From contig CAWFXC010000001.1 of NCBI GenBank assembly GCA_963819735.1, forward strand, positions 620,001 through 684,000: a DNA stretch of 64,000 nt, given 5' to 3'. Both the position numbers and the translations under genes were made by a program. Positions within the stretch are counted from its first letter, which is position 1, and each line of letters begins with the position of its first letter. Source of the DNA: CAWFXC01 sp963819735 (GTDB lineage Bacteria > Actinomycetota > Acidimicrobiia > IMCC26256 > DASPTH01). Positions 9,992 through 18,022 of the stretch are shown piece by piece. Below the pieces are notes generated by a model that was not told the DNA's origin, ran no database searches, and was given only the letters and a program-made list of their open reading frames with translations.

Positions 9992-10325
9992 ATGGCTAGG
10001 ACAACGACAGGAGCGGAGCACTACATCGCTACGCAGAAGCCCGATCCCGCGTTTCGCGAGGACGTACGACGCCGCGGCTCGGCGGATTAGTCAGGTCGAT
10101 GAACCGGTCTGCGCGCTCGACGATGCTCGGGAGCGCCGAGAGTGACCAAGGCCGAGCTCGCACGACGGGCGGGAAAGAGTCCAGAGGTCGTGCGTCGCCT
10201 CGTCACCGCCAAAGGGGGCGAACCGAACCGCCGCAACAGTTGCCGCACTCGCCGACGCCCTCGACGGCAAGCTGATCGCCCGACCAGCCGGAGGACCGTT
10301 CAGACGTGCGACCCTCTGCAGCTGA
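9992..10325 (+). pseudogene. XRE-type helix-turn-helix regulator, three frameshifts
   Basis: Three frames have to be joined to read one protein. 9992-~10063 gives MARTTTGAEHYIATQKPDP. ~10065-10130 gives YDAAARRISQVDEPVCALDD. From 10142 comes TKAELARRAGKSPEVVRRL, and from 10230 TVAALADALDGKLIARPAGG. The joined product resembles the ~105-residue XRE antitoxin-like regulators. Each join needs a one-base correction (or its two-base equivalent). No intact toxin partner is visible on either side. Three breaks within 340 bases make true decay more likely here than elsewhere in the window. Confidence 0.7.
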
Positions 10326-10340
10326 ATGATGCATGAAACC

Positions 10341-10346
10341 TAAGCT
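10341..10346 (+). promoter_or_regulatory. -10 box of a leaderless promoter
   Basis: TAAGCT ends exactly six bases before ATG 10353, the spacing expected when transcription starts on the start codon. Confidence 0.5.
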
Positions 10347-10352
10347 CCGGCA

Positions 10353-11137
10353 ATGGCGGCGCGTCGCGAATGGGTTCTGCTGGCCGAGGGGGCGCATAGC
10401 GAGAGTTCCACGTTTCCGCCAGAAGTCCTCGAGTCGCTGTCGGAGACGTACGGGCTAGAGATCGGCGCCGTCCGAACCGCCAGCTTGAAGGGTCAGTACC
10501 GTCTCGGGCTCTCGACCTCGAACAACATGGCCGATGCCGAGTACACGCTCGAGTTCCGAGCGCTCCGTCGCGCAGTGGCCTCGCGCAGCTTCGACCGGCC
10601 GATTCAGCCGCATGAGGTTATCGAGATCGAGGATCGTCTCGGTTGGCGCGCGCGGCTCGGAATGTACGCGCGCCCATGGCTCGATCAAATCCTTGACGCC
10701 GGAGACAAGGCAAAGCCTCTTGTGCCCGAGCCGCGCTTCCTGATCGAGGAACTGCTCTACGCCGTTTCGGTCACGATCCTCGAGAATCATGCGCTTCTCG
10801 ACCACATCGAGGAGCAAGAACTACTGCTCGCGCAGCTCAGGGCGCACGTGGTGTCACTCGAATTCGAGCTCCGACGGAAGCGGGTTTCCGGAGAGCGTGT
10901 GCGACCGTCAGTCAGGTTCATCCGCAGCGTCGCGTGCTGGCAATTGTCTCCGGCCTCGCAAGTGGCGGCGTGGCTGTCGCTGCCGACGCAGTTTCTGCGC
11001 AGTCTCCGGTCGTGCAGGTGGAGAACGTGCAGCGCATCACAGTTGAGCAACCCGATTTGACTCAACAACTCAAGGAGATCCTCGCGCGCTGCGATCTCGT
11101 GGTTCAGTCAGTGGCTCCAGCAAGCTCGGCCCCGTAA
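10353..11137 (+). CDS. unknown protein with coiled coil and membrane tail (one frameshift)
   Basis: I do not recognise the family. From ATG 10353 the frame codes ~180 residues with a Leu/Glu-rich coiled coil near the end (ILENHALLDHIEEQELLLAQL). After about 10900 that frame turns into an improbable Cys/Trp-rich tail ending at 11060. A second frame, ending at the TAA of 11137, reads convincingly: VLAIVSGLASGGVAVAADAVSA (a membrane or signal-like helix), then QLKEILARCDLVVQ. One missing base near 10898-10905 would join them into a ~260-residue protein with a C-terminal membrane segment. It converges on, and overlaps by 30 bases, the truncated protease gene. Confidence 0.5.
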
Positions 11138-12313
11138 CCACGATCGGTTGAGGGTTCGATCCCATGCGGCCTCGACATCCGACTGGGGTTGCGCGGAATA
11201 CGGGAACCGATCCGTCACCGAGAGATTGATGATCCGGACGCCGTGCTCCTCATGCAGGAGGCGAATTGAATCCTCGAGCACACGGTGGTCAGGGACCCCC
11301 GAAGGAAAGCGCGTCGAATTCGGATCTCCAGAGTCATCGGGCTCGAGCACACGTACGCACGCGAGGCGGACTGGCCTGGGTAAGCGAAGTTGGCCTTCCG
11401 CGAAGGACTGCTCGAAGCCTCCGTACGCGGCCAGACCGGCGACCATGGTCCCGTGGGGTCCTGGTTCTTTCCAAGAGTGCGTCGACGGGACGCTGTCATC
11501 AGCGACCACGACACCGCTGAGCAGGGGATGGCCGACCGCGACGCCATCATCAAGGATGCCAATAACAACTTCGAGAGGCGCAGGAACCTCCGCTGGTGCA
11601 ATTTCTGCAGCGAGCCATGTGGAGGGTTCCAGCAACGGAGCGAGCGGTAAGCGAACGGATTCGACGACAGTCAGCCCCAGGATTGCTAGCAACGCGGGAT
11701 TTCCGCAACGCACGCGCGCTGCGGCCGTTCGGGCGCGGGAGTCTGATCCAAGTACCTCCGCTTGGTACTGCTCGCACGCGGCACGCACGTCATCGACCCG
11801 ACTGCGCGCTTCTTCATCATTCGCTGATGACCAGACAACGACGTCGACGACCAATGGCCACTCATCGCGCTCCAAAGCGGCTGCGAGCGGCGGAGTGACC
11901 CGGTCTTCAGGACCGTATGGCTCGATACGAGCAACCCGGTCGAAGAAAGAACTTAGCGGGGGAGAGCCGCCGTCAGTCGCCGCGTAGGCGTCGATCGCTC
12001 GATGAAGCTCTTCCGCATCTTGGTCGGACGGGACAACGAAGTACGTCCAGTCGCTAGTGTCCCCGAGAAACTCCAGGTTCCGCGCAGCAAGCTCTTCGTC
12101 GCCGATACGGGTCGAACCTCGGATCTTGAATACGCGCCGCGGGTCGACGCCGTCGACAACTCTTGCGAGGGGAGCTGCCTGCGCAGACTCCAAGTCCTGC
12201 TGTAGTTCCCGACCGTGCGTCGTCGGATCCCGGCGATCGGTGGAACCGAAACTTGAGCCCTGCCTGCGGTCTTGGTGGGCTATCGGTTGGGGAAGTCCGA
12301 GATGATCTGCCAT
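11108..12313 (-). pseudogene. subtilisin-like (S8) protease, cut before the catalytic serine
   Basis: 401 residues are open. The first ~210 form a family-specific front domain. The S8 domain follows: the Asp motif VVIGILDDGVAVGHPLL at ~11.54 kb, the His motif HGTMVAGLAAYG at ~11.44 kb and the strand GVRIINLSV at ~11.23 kb. The frame then ends in NRSWLRGRACWSH. The Asn and GTSxA serine blocks expected ~100-200 residues later are absent, so the enzyme cannot be active as read. It starts nine bases after the AAA ATPase gene on the same strand. This AAA/S8 pairing recurs in bacterial genomic islands. The cut coincides with the end of the convergent unknown gene, which points to a deletion or recombination joint near 11.15 kb. 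Confidence 0.75.
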
Positions 12314-12322
12314 GAATCAGGC

Positions 12323-13299
12323 TCACCAAGGACGCCCACGCGTGTGCTCTACCGCTGCGGCGAGCGTCGTTGCCGTAATCGCGGGCCTGCCGTCCAGAAC
12401 GGCCAGCCGAAATGCTTCCCAGACGGCATACTCGACCGCAGCATGAGGCAAGCCCTTTAAGGAAGATGCCGCCCTGTCGATGTTGGGGCGCTGCGTCGGG
12501 AGACTCGCAAGTCGCTTCCTGAGCAACAACCTAATTTGGTGGACTGTCGGTCGCCTGAACTCGAGCACGTCATCGAAGCGACGCCAGAGGGCAGAATCAA
12601 GAAGGCCTTCGTGATTAGTTGCTGCGACGAGAACGCTAGGTCCCCGATACTCGTCGAGCATTTGCAAGAACGCATTGACGACTCGTTTGATCTCACCGTG
12701 CTCGCTGGGGTCATCGCGTAGACGGCCGATCGCATCGAACTCGTCGAAAAGCATGACCCATCGCCCCTGACGCGCGTAGTCCATCAGCTTGCGAAGGTTC
12801 GACGCCGTCTCGCCTAGGTAAGACGAGATCACGCTATCCAGTCGAACGGTCACGAGAGGCACGCCGAGTTCAGCAGCCAAGCCTTCAGCACCAGTCGACT
12901 TCCCACAACCCGGCGGACCCCAAAAAAGGAGTTTGCGCCGCGGGGGAATTCCGTGCTGCGCAAGCAACTCCAGATGCTCGGACTCGATGGCGAGTCGCTG
13001 GAGTGCATTGACGAGGGGCTCTGCAAGGACGAGATCCGTCAGATACCGCGAGGGATGGCGAACTGTGGCCAGCGGCCAATCGTTGTCAGCGGTCTCGTGG
13101 CGGCTCAGGCAGTAAGACGGTCGCGCCTGGTGTTATCTCCTCGCCTCCCGTTCGCGACGAGTCGTCGAAGATCACGAGCGAGGGAGTGGTGCTGCTTGGC
13201 TTCTTCCTCCTCGATGATCGCCTGTGCCGCACGACGAAACGCGAGCTCATCGCCACTGCCGAAAGCCGTGAACAGTTGCTTCAGCTCTCGGCCAGCCAT
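12323..13299 (-). CDS. AAA+ ATPase partnered with S8 protease (one frameshift near the N-terminus)
   Basis: ATG 13299 opens a short helical front (MAGRELKQLFTAFGSGDEL) whose frame stops at ~13105. A second frame takes over with RHPSRYLTDLVLAEPLVNAL and runs to 12323. One indel near 13110-13130 would join them into a ~325-residue protein. The ATPase core is complete: Walker A GPPGCGKST (~12.91 kb), Walker B VMLFDEFDAIG (~12.75 kb), sensor-1 VLVAATNHEG (~12.62 kb) and the arginine finger in ALWRRFDD (~12.58 kb). The downstream S8 protease gene follows after nine bases, so the two form an operon. The ATPase may load or gate the protease. A defence role is a hypothesis. Confidence 0.75.
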
Positions 13300-13568
13300 A
13301 CCCGGACGGTACCAGCGGCCTGCGACGTCATCTGGGACGTCCCGGAGTGGCGGCGTCAGGGCCGCGCCATCATTCGACGGCGAGTCGGTCCAGACCCGCC
13401 ACGACCAACACGGCCGATCGACGAAAAACGCCACGCCAGACCGCGTTCGTATGCAGCCCGCCGGATCGAGAAGCAATACCGCATCCAAAATGACGCGAAC
13501 GTTAAGCCGAATATCGCGCAGGGAGACGAGCCATCTGGGCTAGATCCAGTGGACTACGAGTTCCCCGA

Positions 13569-14726
13569 TCACCTGCTGGTAGGTGCGCCGACCGGTTCTT
13601 CGGCGAAGAGTCGCGCGACCGTCGACGCCACGGTCGCGTCCATTTCGGGCTGCACGTGGCTGTAGATGTCGAGGGTGATGCCGGTGCTCGCGTGGCCGAG
13701 GCGTTCGCTCACGACCTTCGGGTGGATCCCCGCCTGCAACGCCAGCGTTGCCCACGTGTGACGCAAGTCGTGGAGGCGGATCTGCTTCACACCGGCTCGC
13801 TTCACTGCCGCGCCGAACGTACGGGTGAATCGATCCGGATGCAATGGCCCACCGAGTTCATCGCAGAACACAAGTTCCGAACCCTCCCACGAGTCGCCGG
13901 CGGCGACTCGTTCCTCGAGTTGACGCCGACGATGCGCGCGCAACGTCGCGACCGTCGCGGGATCGAGCGAAACGTTGCGTCGCGACCGGGCCGTCTTCGG
14001 TGACGCCCACACCAGCTCGCTGTCGACGACGGTCAGCGACCGGTTGATCGTGACCCACGCGCCGTCGAGATCCACATCGGACCAGCGCAGGCCAAGTGCC
14101 TCGCCGCGACGCATCCCCGTCGTTGCCAACACTCGGTACGCCGGCGCGCGGCGATCGTCTTGCACCGATGCGAGGAACGTGCGCATGTCGGCCGCATCCC
14201 AGGTGGCCAGCTCCACGCGCACGGGCACCGGCGGCTTCACCAACGCGGCCACGTTGCGCTGCACCAGACCGAACCGCAACGCGTCGGCAAGTGAGCGACG
14301 CAACGCGATGTGCACGTTGCGGACGGTCTTCGGCGCGAGCCCACCGCCGTAGCGGTGACCATCGGCGAGCAGCGTCGAGTAGAGCTCCTCGACGTCGAGC
14401 GGGGTGAGCGCCTGGAGCCGCACGTGGCCGAGCCGGTCGGTAACGCGGCCGAGTCCGGAGCGATAGTCGCGCAGCGTCGACGACCGCACCTTGGGCTCCA
14501 TCGTCACCAGCCACCGGTCGATCCACTCCCCCACCGTCTGCGGATCCGGGGCGACGTAGGTGCCGTCGGCGACCGATCCGATCATCGCTGACAGCGCCTC
14601 TTCGGCGGCTTTCTTGGTGCGAAAGCCCGACTTGGTCTGCTGACGCCGGCGGCCGGTCGCCGGATCGCGACCCACATCGACCACGTACGCCCAGGTCTTG
14701 CCCCGCCGGTGCACGTGGCCTCGCAT
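13569..14726 (-). CDS. tyrosine recombinase (integrase) of the tRNA-Leu element
   Basis: 385 residues, intact. It has an AP2-like arm-binding front (HRRGKTWAYVVDVGRDPATG), a SAM-like core-binding domain (~65-165) and a catalytic domain with TGMRRGEALGLRW (Arg I), HDLRHTWAT (HxxR), LGHAS (His) and IYSHV (the tyrosine nucleophile). It reads away from tRNA-Leu, with its start 112 bases from the tRNA 3' end, the usual place for an integrase using a tRNA 3' end as attB. A TAACGT box seven bases before ATG 14726 suggests a leaderless transcript. Confidence 0.93.
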   Translation of the reverse strand: MRGHVHRRGKTWAYVVDVGRDPATGRRRQQTKSGFRTKKAAEEALSAMIGSVADGTYVAPDPQTVGEWIDRWLVTMEPKVRSSTLRDYRSGLGRVTDRLGHVRLQALTPLDVEELYSTLLADGHRYGGGLAPKTVRNVHIALRRSLADALRFGLVQRNVAALVKPPVPVRVELATWDAADMRTFLASVQDDRRAPAYRVLATTGMRRGEALGLRWSDVDLDGAWVTINRSLTVVDSELVWASPKTARSRRNVSLDPATVATLRAHRRRQLEERVAAGDSWEGSELVFCDELGGPLHPDRFTRTFGAAVKRAGVKQIRLHDLRHTWATLALQAGIHPKVVSERLGHASTGITLDIYSHVQPEMDATVASTVARLFAEEPVGAPTSR

Positions 14727-14733
14727 CGCGGCG

Positions 14734-14739
14734 ACGTTA
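14734..14739 (-). promoter_or_regulatory. -10 box of the integrase promoter
   Basis: On the minus strand TAACGT is followed by seven bases and then ATG 14726, the layout of a leaderless start. Confidence 0.45.
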
Positions 14740-14837
14740 GCAAAGCGTTAGCATTCGGGGGGCAAAAGGGATCTTACGGGCTGGACGCAAACCGACTGCG
14801 CGGACAACTGAAACCCGTCTCGGCAGGTCAGAGTGTG

Positions 14838-14922
14838 TGCCCGGAAGAGGAGTCGAACCTCTACGCCCCCGAAGGGACCGGCGGGTTTAAGCCGCCTGCG
14901 TCTACCGTTCCGCCACCCGGGC
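14838..14922 (-). tRNA. tRNA-Leu (anticodon TAA), probable attachment site
   Basis: 85 bases. The acceptor stem GCCCGGG pairs with TCCGGGC (one G-U). The anticodon stem GGCGG/CCGCC encloses CTTAAAC, so the anticodon is TAA for UUA. A long variable arm (GGTCCCTTCGGGGGC) is present as in all class II leucine tRNAs. The T-arm is AGAGG-TTCGACT-CCTCT and the discriminator is A. CCA is not encoded. The 3' end faces the integrase, so the 3' half is the likely attB/attL core. Confidence 0.95.
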
Positions 14923-14938
14923 CGGGTGCCCGGAGAGG

Positions 14939-15304
14939 CTAGGCCGCTTTGACCTCGGGCTCATTCGTGCCGCCGCTGATCGCGGCGGCCAACTCGGCCC
15001 GGAGACGGGGGGCGTCGGCCTCGGCGACCTTGTTGGTCACGAGTACACCCTCGATCATGTCGGACAGCGCATCGTCGAACGGCCGACCGCGCAGGCGCAC
15101 CGACACGACCGCCCCGCCCGGGTAGCGGCGGATCGTGCGGGCGACTCCGGCGACCCGCGGCGGGCAGCGGAAGGCGGGCACGGTGAGCCCGGCAGCGTGC
15201 GCGACTGCGCCGAGGCGCCGCGCGGCGTCAGCGAACCGCATGGCGGGGAGGTCGGTGGGGGGCAGGTCGTTCACAGGGAGCATCATCACACGCGGGTACG
15301 ACAC
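14939..15304 (-). CDS. small conserved-looking protein of unknown function
   Basis: 121 residues from ATG 15304 (ATG 15286, MMLPVNDL, or nearby is also possible). Mixed alpha/beta with no signal peptide or membrane segment. Features are an Arg-rich strand (ARTIRRYPGGAVVSVRLRGRPFDDAL) and a C-terminal helix (APRLRAELAAAI). It lies just outside the tRNA-Leu junction on the chromosomal side. I do not recognise the family. Confidence 0.5.
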   Translation of the reverse strand: MSYPRVMMLPVNDLPPTDLPAMRFADAARRLGAVAHAAGLTVPAFRCPPRVAGVARTIRRYPGGAVVSVRLRGRPFDDALSDMIEGVLVTNKVAEADAPRLRAELAAAISGGTNEPEVKAA

Positions 15305-15397
15305 TCACGCTCCGGCGTCGGTCCGACACCGACGGTGCGCGCCGCGAACGAGAGCGCTTGCAACGGGAAAGCGAACGACGCCGCGGCACCGGCCGCC

Positions 15398-15403
15398 TAC
15401 CGT
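15398..15403 (+). promoter_or_regulatory. -10 box of a leaderless promoter (MATE gene)
   Basis: TACCGT, six bases, then ATG 15410. This spacing also decides the start of the MATE gene. Confidence 0.5.
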
Positions 15404-15409
15404 CGCGCC

Positions 15410-16738
15410 ATGAGGGTGAGCCGGGGCAGCCCCCACGACCGCGAGATCGTGCGCCTCGCGGTGCCCGCCCTCGGCGCACTCGCGGCCGAACCCCTCTATC
15501 TCCTCGCCGACACCGCCATCGTCGGCCACCTCGGTACCCGGCCGTTGGCCGGCCTCGCCGTCGCCGGGGCGGTACTCACCGCCGCGTTCTCGCTGTTCAA
15601 CTTCCTGGCCTACTCGACCACCGCTGCAGTGGCGCGTCAGGTGGGCGCCGGCGACCGTCGGGCCGCGGCGGAGGTCGGCGTCGACGGATGCTGGCTGGCC
15701 GTCGGCCTCGGGATCGTCCTGCTCGTCCTCGGCCTCGCCCTGGCTCCCGTGATCGCCGACGTGATGGGCGCCTCCGGTGTGGTCGCCCCCTACGCGGTCA
15801 CGTATCTCCGGATCAGCATCCTCGGCGCGCCGGCGTTGCTCCTCGCGCTTGCGGGCACCGGGTATCTGCGGGGCGTGCAGGACACGAAGACGACGTTCGT
15901 GATCGCGGTCGTCGCGAACGCGGGCAACCTCCTGCTCGAGCTCCTCCTGGTGTACGGGTTCCACCTGGGACTCGCCGGTTCGGCGTGGGGCACGGTGATC
16001 GCGCAGTACTCGGCCGCGGCGGCGTACCTCTTCATCGTGGGCCGCACCGTACGCGTCGAGGGCGCGGCGGTCCGCCCACAACCGGCCGGCATCCGCGCCA
16101 ACGCCAAGGTCGGGAGCCGGCTCATCGTGCGTACTGCGTCGCTCCTCGTCGCGCTGCTCACCGCCACCGCGATCGCCTCACGCATCAGCGACGACGCAGT
16201 CGCGGCGCATCAGGTCTGCATTCAGATCTTCCTCTTCCTGGCGCTGTCCCTCGACGCGCTCGCGATCGCCGGCCAGGCGATGGTCGGCCGCTACCTCGGC
16301 GCGGCCGCGCAGCACGACGCCCGTTCGGTGGCGCGACGCCTCATCGAGATCGGGGTGATGGTCGGTGTCGCGTTCGGCGTGGCCGTCGTGATCCTGCGGC
16401 CGTGGTTGGCCGGACTGTTCACCAATGACCGCGGCGTGCGGCACCTCACCCTGGAGGTGTTGTGGATCGTGGCCGCGGTGCAACCGCTCGCGGCCGTCGT
16501 GTTCGTGCTCGACGGCGTGTTGATCGGCGCCGGCGACGCCGGTTATCTCGCGGCGGCGATGATCGTCGCCACCGTCGGTGTGTACCTGCCCGCCGCGCTG
16601 CTCGTCTTCGTGCTCGACGGCGGCCTGCTCTGGCTATGGGGCGCGCTCGCGCTCTGGATGGTGGCGCGCTTCGTGGGCATGGTCGCCCGCTATCGCACCG
16701 AGCGTTGGGAGGTGGCCGGCGCCGTGCGCATTCCGTGA
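15410..16738 (+). CDS. MATE-family multidrug/toxin efflux transporter (DinF-like)
   Basis: 442 residues with about twelve hydrophobic helices in two six-helix halves. Hallmarks are the first-helix block LAVPALGALAAEPLYLLADTAIVGHLG and the loop GTGYLRGVQDTK typical of the DinF branch, with the second-half counterpart AGQAMVGRYLGAA. MATE carriers expel cationic drugs or metabolites in exchange for Na+ or H+. ATG 15410 is chosen because a TACCGT box lies six bases upstream. It converges on the acetyltransferase gene with only three bases between the stops. The substrate cannot be told. Confidence 0.88.
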   Translation: MRVSRGSPHDREIVRLAVPALGALAAEPLYLLADTAIVGHLGTRPLAGLAVAGAVLTAAFSLFNFLAYSTTAAVARQVGAGDRRAAAEVGVDGCWLAVGLGIVLLVLGLALAPVIADVMGASGVVAPYAVTYLRISILGAPALLLALAGTGYLRGVQDTKTTFVIAVVANAGNLLLELLLVYGFHLGLAGSAWGTVIAQYSAAAAYLFIVGRTVRVEGAAVRPQPAGIRANAKVGSRLIVRTASLLVALLTATAIASRISDDAVAAHQVCIQIFLFLALSLDALAIAGQAMVGRYLGAAAQHDARSVARRLIEIGVMVGVAFGVAVVILRPWLAGLFTNDRGVRHLTLEVLWIVAAVQPLAAVVFVLDGVLIGAGDAGYLAAAMIVATVGVYLPAALLVFVLDGGLLWLWGALALWMVARFVGMVARYRTERWEVAGAVRIP

Positions 16739-16741
16739 TCG

Positions 16742-17350
16742 CTACGTGAAGAACCGCGCCTGGAACTCGTCGCGACGCGCGACCCATTCCTCGCGCGTGA
16801 TCGCGTAGCGCACGTGGTCCTCCCAGACCCCCTGGATCTGGAGGAACCGCTCCGCGGTGCCCTCGTCGCGCAACCCGAGCTTCGCCGCCACGCGGTGGCT
16901 CTTCGCGTTGCGGGGGACGATGGCCGCTTCCATGCGGTGCAGGCCCAGATCCTCGAACCCGTAGCGGATGATCAACGCCACGCCGTCGGGCGTGTAGCCG
17001 CAACCGGCGTGGCCCATGTCGACCCAGTAGCCGATGAAGCACGACTGGAACGGGCCGCGCAGCACGCTCCCCAGGCTCACCTCACCGATGAGTGTGCCGT
17101 CGCGCAGGAACAGACCGAACCCGTACGCGGTGTCGAACTGGCGTTGCCGTTCCCACGCGCCGCAGCGAGCGCGGAACGCGTCGCGGTCGATGACCGGATC
17201 GCGCGAGCCGGGCTCGGGAAACGGCTCCCACTGCTCGAGCCAGTCGCGACTCCTGACCCGGATCGCGCGCCACGCCTCGTGATCCCCTACCTCGAGCGGC
17301 CGCAGCATCACGCGCGGTCCGACCAGCGAGGAATCCCGGCGTCCTTTCAT
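16742..17350 (-). CDS. GNAT N-acetyltransferase (RimJ-like)
   Basis: 202 residues of the RimJ/RimL-type GNAT fold: VMLRPLEVGDHEAWRAI at the front, IGEVSLGSVLRGPFQSCFIGYWVD as the central strands, AGCGYTPDGVALIIRYGFEDLGLHRMEA over the acetyl-CoA pyrophosphate loop, and PRNAKSHRVAAKLGLRDEG. Members acetylate protein N-termini (ribosomal proteins) or small amines. ATG 17350 is favoured because TATCCT lies seven bases upstream on this strand; ATG 17368 adds six residues. It is divergent from orn with 30 bases between start codons. Confidence 0.8.
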   Translation of the reverse strand: MKGRRDSSLVGPRVMLRPLEVGDHEAWRAIRVRSRDWLEQWEPFPEPGSRDPVIDRDAFRARCGAWERQRQFDTAYGFGLFLRDGTLIGEVSLGSVLRGPFQSCFIGYWVDMGHAGCGYTPDGVALIIRYGFEDLGLHRMEAAIVPRNAKSHRVAAKLGLRDEGTAERFLQIQGVWEDHVRYAITREEWVARRDEFQARFFT

Positions 17351-17357
17351 GGGGCGA

Positions 17358-17374
17358 AGGATATTCATTAGGGT
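17358..17374. promoter_or_regulatory. back-to-back leaderless promoters for GNAT and orn
   Basis: Minus-strand TATCCT (17363-17358) sits seven bases before ATG 17350. Plus-strand TAGGGT (17369-17374) sits six bases before ATG 17381. The two -10 boxes are only five bases apart, so the polymerase footprints must overlap. Confidence 0.5.
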
Positions 17375-17380
17375 GCGCTG

Positions 17381-18022
17381 ATGCCTCCCCCGCCCGCTCC
17401 GTCCGTCGACGACCGGCTCGTGTGGCTCGATCTCGAGATGACCGGGCTCGACGTGACCCGCCACGTGATCGTCGAGATCGCCGCGCTGGTCACCGACGGC
17501 GAGTTGGAACCGCTCGACGACGGGATCGACGTCATCGTCCACCAACCGCCTGCCGCCCTCGCGGAAATGGACGACTTCGTCCGCAAGATGCACACGAAGT
17601 CAGCGCTCATCGGCGAGATCGAGGCGTCGCGCATCTCGCTCACCGACGCCGGGGCCATGGCGATCGACTACATCAGGCAGCACGTGCCCGAGGCGGGCAC
17701 CGCGCCGATGTGCGGCAACTCCATCGGCGTTGATCGGCGCTTCCTCGACCACCAGCTTCCCGAGCTCGACCGCTTTTTGCACTACCGCAGCATCGACGTG
17801 TCGAGCTTCAAGGAGCTGTGCCGGCGCTGGTATCCCGAGGTGTACCGCAAGCGGCCCGACAAGGCCGAGACGCACCGGGCGCTGGCCGATGTCCGGGAGT
17901 CGATCGCCGAGCTGCGCTACTACCGCGACCACATGCTCATCCCGGTCGAGACCGTCAAGACGGTTGAGCCGGTTGAGCCGGTTGAGCCGGTTGAGCCGGC
18001 ACCGTCGGCGTCAGCCGAGTAG
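17381..18022 (+). CDS. orn: oligoribonuclease
   Basis: 213 residues. A DEDDh 3'-5' exonuclease that clears 2-5 nt RNA and linearised cyclic dinucleotides: WLDLEMTGLD (first Asp and Glu), GNSIGVDRRFL (second Asp), ETHRALADVRESI (His and last Asp). Orn is usually ~180-200 residues. Here a C-terminal VEP repeat adds ~25. A TAGGGT box six bases before ATG 17381 supports this start. The end overlaps the convergent aminotransferase gene by 12 bases. Since Orn degrades pGpG, it complements the GGDEF-EAL protein later in the window. Confidence 0.93.
   Translation: MPPPPAPSVDDRLVWLDLEMTGLDVTRHVIVEIAALVTDGELEPLDDGIDVIVHQPPAALAEMDDFVRKMHTKSALIGEIEASRISLTDAGAMAIDYIRQHVPEAGTAPMCGNSIGVDRRFLDHQLPELDRFLHYRSIDVSSFKELCRRWYPEVYRKRPDKAETHRALADVRESIAELRYYRDHMLIPVETVKTVEPVEPVEPVEPAPSASAE
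17962..17997 (+). repeat. four 9-bp tandem repeats in the orn tail
   Basis: GGTTGAGCC occurs four times in perfect tandem. It encodes repeated VEP units at the Orn C-terminus, beyond the catalytic fold. Copy-number change would keep the frame. Confidence 0.9.

Noticed and set aside
10934..11137. Separate 67-residue gene from ATG 10934
   Set aside because: It has no start signal of its own, and its frame reads naturally as the continuation of the 10353 gene after one indel.
11130..11160. tRNA T-arm-like string GGGTTCGATCCC
   Set aside because: No acceptor, D-arm or anticodon arm around it, and it falls inside the protease coding frame.
13105..13488. Upstream part (13300-13488) of the AAA front frame as a longer N-terminus
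   Set aside because: Related ATPases begin with a short helical segment like the one at ATG 13299; the upstream residues show no conservation pattern. 13300-13568 appears to be plain spacer.
17962..17997. Possible CRISPR-like array
   Set aside because: The 9-bp units are directly adjacent with no spacers, and they are coding.
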